The translations under genes were made by a program, and so were the position numbers. Positions 59,621 through 64,000 of a stretch of 64,000 nucleotides of DNA are shown here, piece by piece; the stretch's first letter is position 1, and every line of letters begins with the position of its first letter. Under the pieces are notes generated by a model, which was not told where the DNA came from, made no database searches, and saw only the letters and a list, made by a program, of their open reading frames with translations. The stretch spans positions 36,506 to 100,505 of the forward strand of contig CAUBPS010000010.1 of the NCBI GenBank assembly GCA_958437935.1. The letters are read 5' to 3'. The DNA is from an uncultured Collinsella sp. GTDB taxonomy: Bacteria; Actinomycetota; Coriobacteriia; Coriobacteriales; Coriobacteriaceae.

Positions 59621-61291
59621 ATGCCTGGTGTTACCCCTGCAGAAGTTCTGTCCAATTTTGGCATTACGCTGGTCGAAGACCCCGCTGAGAACCAGCCCCG
59701 CCTGCTGGTTGACCTGCCGGCAGCCGAGCTCGTCGAGCATGCCATCCGCCGCAACGAAGGCCGCATGGCATCCAACGGCGCGCTGGTGATCGAGACGGGG
59801 GAGCGTACCGGACGTTCGCCCAACGACCGCTTTATCGTTGACACCCCCGATGTCCACGACAAGATTGCCTGGGGCGCCGTCAACCGCCCGCTGTCCGTCG
59901 AAAGCTACGAGGTCATCAAAGCCGGCATCGTCGACTATCTCAACGAGCGCGATGTGTTCGTCACCCGCGGCATGGCCGGCGCCGACCGCAACCATACGCG
60001 CCGCCTGCTCGTCGCCTGCGAGCGTGCCAGCCAGGCGCTCTTCATTAAGCAGATGCTCGCCCGCCCGCTCGCCCGCGAAATCGCGCGCACCGGCGAGCCG
60101 GACTTCTGCGTGCTCGCCGCGCCGGGCTACCAATGCGACCCTGCCATCAAGGGCCTCAACTCCAGCGCCGCCGTGGTCATCAACTTCCAGGAGCGCGTGA
60201 TTTTGGTCGCGGGTACCGGCTACTCCGGCGAGATCAAAAAGTCCATCTTCAGCGTTATGAATTACCTGCTGCCCGTCGAGGACGACGTGCTGCCCATGCA
60301 CTGCTCGGCCAGCATGGATCCCGTCACGCACGAGACCGCCGTGTTCTTTGGCCTGTCCGGCACCGGTAAGACCACGCTTTCGGCCAATCCCACGCGCCTG
60401 CTGATCGGCGACGACGAGCACGGTTGGTCCGACATGGGTATCTTCAACATTGAGGGTGGCTGCTACGCAAAATGCGAGGGCCTGGACGCCTTCCACGAGC
60501 CCGAGATCTTCAACGCCGTCCGTTTTGGCGCCATTTGCGAAAACGTGGTGCTCGACGAGAACCGCAAGCCCAACTATGACGACATCTCGATCACGCACAA
60601 CACGCGCGTGGCCTATCCCGTGGAGCACATTCCTAACGCGTGGACTAAGGGCATGGGCACCACTCCGAGTGTCGTGCTGTTCCTGACTTGCGACGCTTTT
60701 GGCGTGCTGCCGCCCATCTCACGCCTGACGGCCGATGCCGCCATGTACCACTTTGTGACGGGCTTTACGGCTAAGATTCCCGGCACCGAGGTCGGCGTCA
60801 CCGAGCCCACGCCCACGTTCTCTTCGCTGTTCGGCGAGCCGTTTATGCCGCTCGACCCCATGGTTTACGCCAAGATGCTTGGCGAGCGCATTGCCGACGG
60901 CCGCACGCGCGTGTACCTGGTCAACACCGGCTGGATTGGCGGCGGCTACGGCGTGGGCCATCGCATCGAGCTGGCCTACACGCGCTCGCTGGTCGCGCGC
61001 GCCCTCGATGGTACCATCGAGGACAGCGAGTTCGTGCACGACGACATCTTTAACGTCGACATTCCCACGACGTGCCACGGCGTGCCCGATGGCATCCTGG
61101 TGCCGCGCCAATACTGGCAGAGCACCGCGCGCTATGACGAGGCCGCGCACAACCTGGCGGTGATGTTCGAGGAGAACTTCGAGAAGAAGTACTCGCACCT
61201 GCCCGAGTCTGTCAAGGCCGCCGGCCCGCATGCCCAGGTGTCCGCTGAGGCCCGTCATCGCGGCCGCGGCCTGCTGGGACTCCGCCACTAG
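59621..61291 (+). CDS. pckA: Phosphoenolpyruvate carboxykinase (ATP)
   Basis: The ATG at 59621 has AAGGAGG. 556 residues: ETGERTGRSPNDRFIVD (substrate Arg), GTGYSGEIKKSIFSVMNYLLP, HCSASMD, the kinase P-loop GLSGTGKTTLSANP (about residue 244), IGDDEHGWSD (metal Asp and His), NTGWIGGGYGVGHRI. This is the ATP-dependent type, which makes PEP from oxaloacetate or, in many rumen and gut anaerobes, runs toward oxaloacetate and gains ATP. It is monocistronic, with an operator palindrome upstream and a family A repeat after the stop. Confidence 0.96.
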   Translation: MPGVTPAEVLSNFGITLVEDPAENQPRLLVDLPAAELVEHAIRRNEGRMASNGALVIETGERTGRSPNDRFIVDTPDVHDKIAWGAVNRPLSVESYEVIKAGIVDYLNERDVFVTRGMAGADRNHTRRLLVACERASQALFIKQMLARPLAREIARTGEPDFCVLAAPGYQCDPAIKGLNSSAAVVINFQERVILVAGTGYSGEIKKSIFSVMNYLLPVEDDVLPMHCSASMDPVTHETAVFFGLSGTGKTTLSANPTRLLIGDDEHGWSDMGIFNIEGGCYAKCEGLDAFHEPEIFNAVRFGAICENVVLDENRKPNYDDISITHNTRVAYPVEHIPNAWTKGMGTTPSVVLFLTCDAFGVLPPISRLTADAAMYHFVTGFTAKIPGTEVGVTEPTPTFSSLFGEPFMPLDPMVYAKMLGERIADGRTRVYLVNTGWIGGGYGVGHRIELAYTRSLVARALDGTIEDSEFVHDDIFNVDIPTTCHGVPDGILVPRQYWQSTARYDEAAHNLAVMFEENFEKKYSHLPESVKAAGPHAQVSAEARHRGRGLLGLRH

Positions 61292-61310
61292 CTTCGCCGT
61301 GAGTCCATAT

Positions 61311-61343
61311 CCACCACAAAGGGGACAGGCACCTTTGTGGTGG
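61311..61343. repeat. Family A repeat, copy 3 (inverted)
   Basis: CCACCACAAAGG / loop GGACAGGCA / CCTTTGTGGTGG: the loop is the reverse complement of copies 1, 2 and 4, so this copy is in the opposite orientation. Confidence 0.85.
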
Positions 61344-61345
61344 TT

Positions 61346-61374
61346 TTGCTCGCGTGGATGACTCGGGTTACAAT
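61346..61374 (+). promoter_or_regulatory. Promoter of the B3/B4-domain gene
   Basis: TTGCTC (61346-61351), a 17-base spacer and TACAAT (61369-61374). The predicted transcript starts near 61381 and has an unusually long leader of about 138 bases. Confidence 0.65.
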
Positions 61375-61380
61375 ACGCCT

Positions 61381-61518
61381 GACATATCGTCCCCTTCTCC
61401 GGATGGGGACAGCGCAAGCGTTCTTGTGACGGCACCGTAGGACTTTGAAGGTGGCCGTTGTAAGGGCGCTTTTTGTTTAGGCGCCCTCACTCGGGCGCGC
61501 ACAATGAAGGGAGAGCGT
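61381..61518 (+). promoter_or_regulatory. Structured 5' leader (three hairpins), unassigned
   Basis: Three stems can be drawn: GTCCCC/GGGGAC (about 61389-61410), ACGGCACC/GGTGGCCGT (about 61430-61461) and GGGCGC/GCGCCC with TTTTTGTTTA in its loop (61465-61488), followed by the RBS AAGGGAGAG. It fits no riboswitch class I know; T-box, ZTP, THF, fluoride and SAM consensus patterns were considered and do not match. Confidence 0.45.
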
Positions 61519-62238
61519 ATGAAGAGCTTTATTGCCGAGGATTCATTCTGGGAGCTGTTTCCGCAGGCAGCGGTCGGTGTTGTGGTCGTGGAGGGCATGA
61601 AGCCCACGGCTCAGATTCCTCAAGAGGACGTGGATGCGATTGCGGCGTTGCTCGACCGCGCCAATATCGATGCGGAGCGTCATCTGACCAGCGACACTAT
61701 CAGCGAGAACGCACCGGTCAAGGCATGGCGCGAGGCCTATCGTCTGTTCAAGACCAAGAAAGGCGCGCGCTGCTCGATCGAGAACTTGCTCAAACGCGTG
61801 CTCAAAGGCAAGCCGGTGGGCCACATTACGCCCGCGGTGGATATTTACAACACGGTGTCGCTGACCTACGCGCTGCCCGTGGGAGGCGAGGATCTGCATG
61901 CGATCGAGGGGGACCTTCGCCTGAAGGTGACCGACGGTGGCGATGCGTTCTTGCCGCTTGGCGAGGAGGCGGACGATCCGACGCTGCCCGGCGAGCTCGC
62001 CTACATCGACGATGCGGGCGCTGTGTGCCGCTGCTGGAACTGGCGCGACGGCGTTCGCACGGCGCTGTCCGATGATTCGGCCGATGCGTTCCTGGCGATT
62101 GAGTGCGTGGAGCCCGAGCGGATGGGGGATTGCCAGGCTGCGATCGATCGCTTAGCCGAGCTGCTTGAGCGCTATCTGGGAGCGACGGTTGTCATTAAGA
62201 CGCTTGTGACCCGCGACAATCCTTGCGTGGAACTGTAG
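61519..62238 (+). CDS. B3/B4 tRNA-binding/editing-domain protein
   Basis: Start ATG 61519 with AAGGGAGAG; the ATG at 61504 lies inside that RBS region. 239 residues: FWELFPQAAVGVVVVEGM, NAPVKAWREAYRLFKTKKGARCSIENLLKRVLKGKPVGHITPAVDIYNTVSLTYALPVGGEDLHAIEGDLRLKVTDGG. This is the B3/B4 domain of phenylalanyl-tRNA synthetase beta chain, free-standing. Such proteins may clear mischarged tRNA, but most remain uncharacterised. It has its own promoter and a structured leader. Confidence 0.9.
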   Translation: MKSFIAEDSFWELFPQAAVGVVVVEGMKPTAQIPQEDVDAIAALLDRANIDAERHLTSDTISENAPVKAWREAYRLFKTKKGARCSIENLLKRVLKGKPVGHITPAVDIYNTVSLTYALPVGGEDLHAIEGDLRLKVTDGGDAFLPLGEEADDPTLPGELAYIDDAGAVCRCWNWRDGVRTALSDDSADAFLAIECVEPERMGDCQAAIDRLAELLERYLGATVVIKTLVTRDNPCVEL

Positions 62239-62264
62239 CGGCGCCTAGAACCTATTGATGCCCC

Positions 62265-62303
62265 AAACCACCACAAAGGTGCCTGTCCCCTTTGTGGTGG
62301 TTT
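62265..62303. repeat. Family A repeat, copy 4
   Basis: AAACCACCACAAAGG / loop TGCCTGTCC / CCTTTGTGGTGGTTT, perfect arms, followed by TT; it follows the B3/B4 gene and may terminate it. Confidence 0.85.
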
Positions 62304-62408
62304 TTATGTTGATGGGTTAACAAATGGGGTATTTGGGTACGGGTGTCGCCTTATGCGACTAAGATGTTTACCCGTTAGCATTATGCAAGCGAAAGGCGGT
62401 CGTCTCCC

Positions 62409-62858
62409 ATGCAGCAGAGCGACGAGACACGTTTCGAGGACTTTGTCGGACTGATCAGCGGACTCTACAAGGAGATCCAGCGCATTAAGACGTCTGAGGG
62501 CGCTAGGCTGGGTCTCAAGGGCTCCGACGTTATGTGCCTGTACTATCTTGAGCGCAGCAAGGATGGCCTGACTGGCGCCGACCTGGCTCGCATGGCAGGC
62601 GTGACCCGCGCCGCCGTCTCGCGTACGCTCGCGCATCTGGAGGAGGGTGGCTACGTCGAGGTCGATGATTCGGGCGATGCCGCCGTTAAGTATCGTGCTC
62701 CGGTGCGCCTGACCGCTCTGGGCGGCGAGAGCATGAGCGAGGCGGACCGCATCATTCGCGAGGTGCTCGATACCACCGGTAAGGCTATGGGTGTGGAGCA
62801 GCGCGAGCAGATGTATGCGTCGCTGCGCACGATTCTCAACACCCTGCGCGAGATCTAA
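62409..62858 (+). CDS. MarR-family transcriptional regulator
   Basis: 149 residues from ATG 62409, with AAAGG 12 bases ahead. The winged helix is plain: GSDVMCLYYLERSKDGLTGADLARMAGVTRAAVSRTLAHLEEGGYVEVDDSGDAAVKYRAPVRLTALG, with long dimer helices on both sides. MarR proteins sense small phenolic or lipid compounds. The DegV (fatty-acid-binding) gene starts 120 bases downstream in the same direction, so control of fatty-acid uptake is possible. Confidence 0.9.
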   Translation: MQQSDETRFEDFVGLISGLYKEIQRIKTSEGARLGLKGSDVMCLYYLERSKDGLTGADLARMAGVTRAAVSRTLAHLEEGGYVEVDDSGDAAVKYRAPVRLTALGGESMSEADRIIREVLDTTGKAMGVEQREQMYASLRTILNTLREI

Positions 62859-62978
62859 GGCCGCCAAGGCATTTGCTACCCATTAACAACTGCATCGTCC
62901 CGTTTTAAGCGCGTATACCGTGCCGGGGCATTGCTGTCAAAATTCCCCGCGCGGGACCTGCGCAAGAAAGGATTCGTT

Positions 62979-63833
62979 ATGTCCGTCCGCATTATTACCG
63001 ATTCCGCAAGCGATATGTCGCCGGCGGAGCACCCCGCTCTGCGTGTTCTGCCGCTGTCCGTCACCTTTGGCACCGATGTGTATATGGATGGCGTCGACAT
63101 CGATCACCAGCGCTTTTACGAGATGCTCGTGGAGCGCGATGAGCTGCCCAAGACCGGCCAGGTCAACCCGTACGCGTTTTCGCAGGCGATTGCCGAGGCG
63201 CGTGAGGCCGGCGATGAGGCCGTGATTATTACCGTGGGCGCCAAGCTCTCGGGCACCAACCAGAGTGCTCGTACGGCACTTGCCGAGGCGCCGGGCGGCG
63301 ACATGTTCGTCGTGGACAGCAATAACGTGACCTTGGGCGAGCGCGTGCTGGTCGAGTATGCGCTGCGCCTGGTGGACGAGGGCCAGGGCGCGGCTCAGGT
63401 TGCGGCGGCTGTCGAGGCCGTGCGCGACCGCGTGGTCGTCATCGGCCTGCTCGAGACGCTGGAGTACCTGGTGCGCGGCGGCCGCCTGTCTGCTGCGGCG
63501 GGCGCTGTGGGCACGCTGCTCAACGTGAAGCCGGTCGTGGCTGCCGAGGACGGTCTGATCGTGCAGCTGGGCAAGGCGCGCGGTTCCAAGAACGGCCGTA
63601 ACCTGCTCAACCAGAAGGTCGAAAAGGCAGGCGGCATCGACTTTTCCATGCCGCTGGCGCTCGGCTATACGGGCCTTTCGGATGCGGTGCTCAAGAAGTA
63701 TATCGAGGACAGTGCGGCACTGTGGGCTGGCCACACCGAGGGCGAACTGCCCGTTCACACCATCGGCGCCACCATCGGCACCCATGTAGGCCCCGGCGCC
63801 GTAGCCGTAGCCTTCTTCCAGCCCGTTAACTAG
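62979..63833 (+). CDS. DegV-family fatty-acid-binding protein (copy 3)
   Basis: ATG 62979 with AAAGGA. 284 residues with canonical VRIITDSASDMSPAEHPALRVLPLSVTFG, PKTGQVNPYAFSQAI, ITVGAKLSGTNQSARTAL, ETLEYLVRGGRLSAAAGAVGTLLNVKPVV and THVGPGAVAVAFF. The Thr-Asp-Ser and Thr-x-x-Gly contacts for the fatty-acid carboxylate are present, so it is the most typical of the three DegV proteins. It is a likely FakB, handing acyl groups to FakA, which is not in this window. Confidence 0.9.
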   Translation: MSVRIITDSASDMSPAEHPALRVLPLSVTFGTDVYMDGVDIDHQRFYEMLVERDELPKTGQVNPYAFSQAIAEAREAGDEAVIITVGAKLSGTNQSARTALAEAPGGDMFVVDSNNVTLGERVLVEYALRLVDEGQGAAQVAAAVEAVRDRVVVIGLLETLEYLVRGGRLSAAAGAVGTLLNVKPVVAAEDGLIVQLGKARGSKNGRNLLNQKVEKAGGIDFSMPLALGYTGLSDAVLKKYIEDSAALWAGHTEGELPVHTIGATIGTHVGPGAVAVAFFQPVN

Positions 63834-63843
63834 CCCACCTGCC

Positions 63844-63881
63844 AAAACCACCACAAAGGGCGGGCACCTTTGTGGTGGTTT
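63844..63881. repeat. Family A repeat, copy 5 (inverted, shorter loop)
   Basis: AAAACCACCACAAAGG / loop GCGGGCA / CCTTTGTGGTGG with TTT after. The loop reads like the inverted form seen in copy 3, shortened by two bases. It follows the third DegV gene. Confidence 0.8.
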
Positions 63882-63910
63882 ATGCTATTCCGGGTGGAAG
63901 GGAGTGAGCA

Positions 63911-63952
63911 ATGGCGTCTGAGGGCTTTTTTGATCGGGTGTACGAGCCTTGA
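63911..63952 (+). pseudogene. 5' fragment of an MGMT-like (alkylated-DNA repair) gene, broken after 12-13 codons
   Basis: AAGGGAGTGAG is followed by an ATG and the frame MASEGFFDRVYEP then TGA. FFDRVYE is the typical beginning of methylated-DNA-protein cysteine methyltransferase-like proteins (FFxRVYxxVRxIPxGxVATYGxIA). The text changes right after GTGTACGAG, with no continuation of the family in any frame, so foreign DNA probably entered here. The window ends 48 bases later in a CCGTACATGTACGG palindrome. Confidence 0.5.
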
Positions 63953-64000
63953 TTATCAACTTCATCCGAACACTTCCCACATTCATCCGTACATGTACGG

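Noticed and set aside
61381..61518. T-box or other known riboswitch before the B3/B4 gene
   Set aside because: No AGGGTGGNACCGCG sequence; the GGCACC and GGTGGCC segments pair with one another in a simple stem and do not form the T-box arrangement.

Overview
The window looks like chromosome from a high-GC, anaerobic gut actinobacterium of the class Coriobacteriia, most likely Collinsella or a close relative. This is inferred from several features seen together: class III fructose-1,6-bisphosphatase, ATP-type PEP carboxykinase, three DegV paralogues, a 12-alpha-HSDH-like dehydrogenase, two members of an orphan protein family I associate with Coriobacteriia, and numerous palindromic intergenic repeats. 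No database search was possible. About 56 genes are packed tightly on both strands. I saw no tRNA, rRNA, CRISPR array, prophage or intact insertion sequence.

Region by region. 1-3.7 kb: the 3' part of a C69 dipeptidase gene, a phasin-like protein and a UbiB/AarF kinase. 3.8-8.9 kb: a cobalamin riboswitch followed by two overlapping genes for surface proteins with five DUF4430 (transcobalamin-like) domains between them, one of which also has a beta-propeller. This is the most striking system here, a probable cell-surface corrinoid capture module. 9-18 kb: two GtrA proteins, fbp, DegV, a TIM-barrel protein, an RNA m5C methyltransferase and a methionyl-tRNA synthetase with a degenerate KMSKS loop. 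18-25.5 kb: DUF3267 protein, then queH and queA, a membrane-anchored coiled-coil protein, a bile-acid-dehydrogenase-like SDR, and tgt, so three late queuosine genes lie within 7 kb. 25.7-30.5 kb: LOG protein, a RelB/YafQ toxin-antitoxin pair, DegV, HAD phosphatase, M20 peptidase. 30.8-34.5 kb: pstSCAB without phoU. 34.6-40.9 kb: ABC-F protein, HAD phosphatase, DtxR-type repressor with its operators, then a zinc/cadmium efflux operon (arsR, free HMA domain, P-type ATPase) with three matching 20-bp operators. 41-52 kb: two members of the orphan Coriobacterial family, an exonuclease, a metal permease, small enzymes, tandem phosphoglycerate-mutase-like phosphatases and a degenerate DUF1015 protein. 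52-64 kb: serA, serC, K+/H+ antiporter, PPP phosphatase, polysaccharide flippase, pckA with a LacI-type operator, a B3/B4-domain protein behind a structured leader, MarR, a third DegV, and an O6-alkylguanine-transferase-like gene broken after 13 codons at the window edge.

A second layer of information lies between the genes. At least four families of palindromic repeat occur: (A) a 16-bp-arm hairpin around ACCACCACAAAGG, five copies in both orientations; (B) a two-hairpin element with AGTTGCGGTG arms, three copies whose arms change in a compensating way; (C) GGGGACGTTCC mosaics, four loci; (D) a GTTACGGCG hairpin followed by a GACCAGAAGGTC-centred palindrome, two loci. They sit almost only at gene 3' ends, so they probably act as terminators or mRNA 3' structures, and may be mobile REP/MITE-like sequences.

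Functional links: fbp and pckA are gluconeogenic and each has a palindrome in its promoter; serA and serC lie side by side in the serine pathway; tgt, queA and queH modify the tRNA wobble base; the pst, Zn-efflux, DtxR and permease genes handle inorganic ions.
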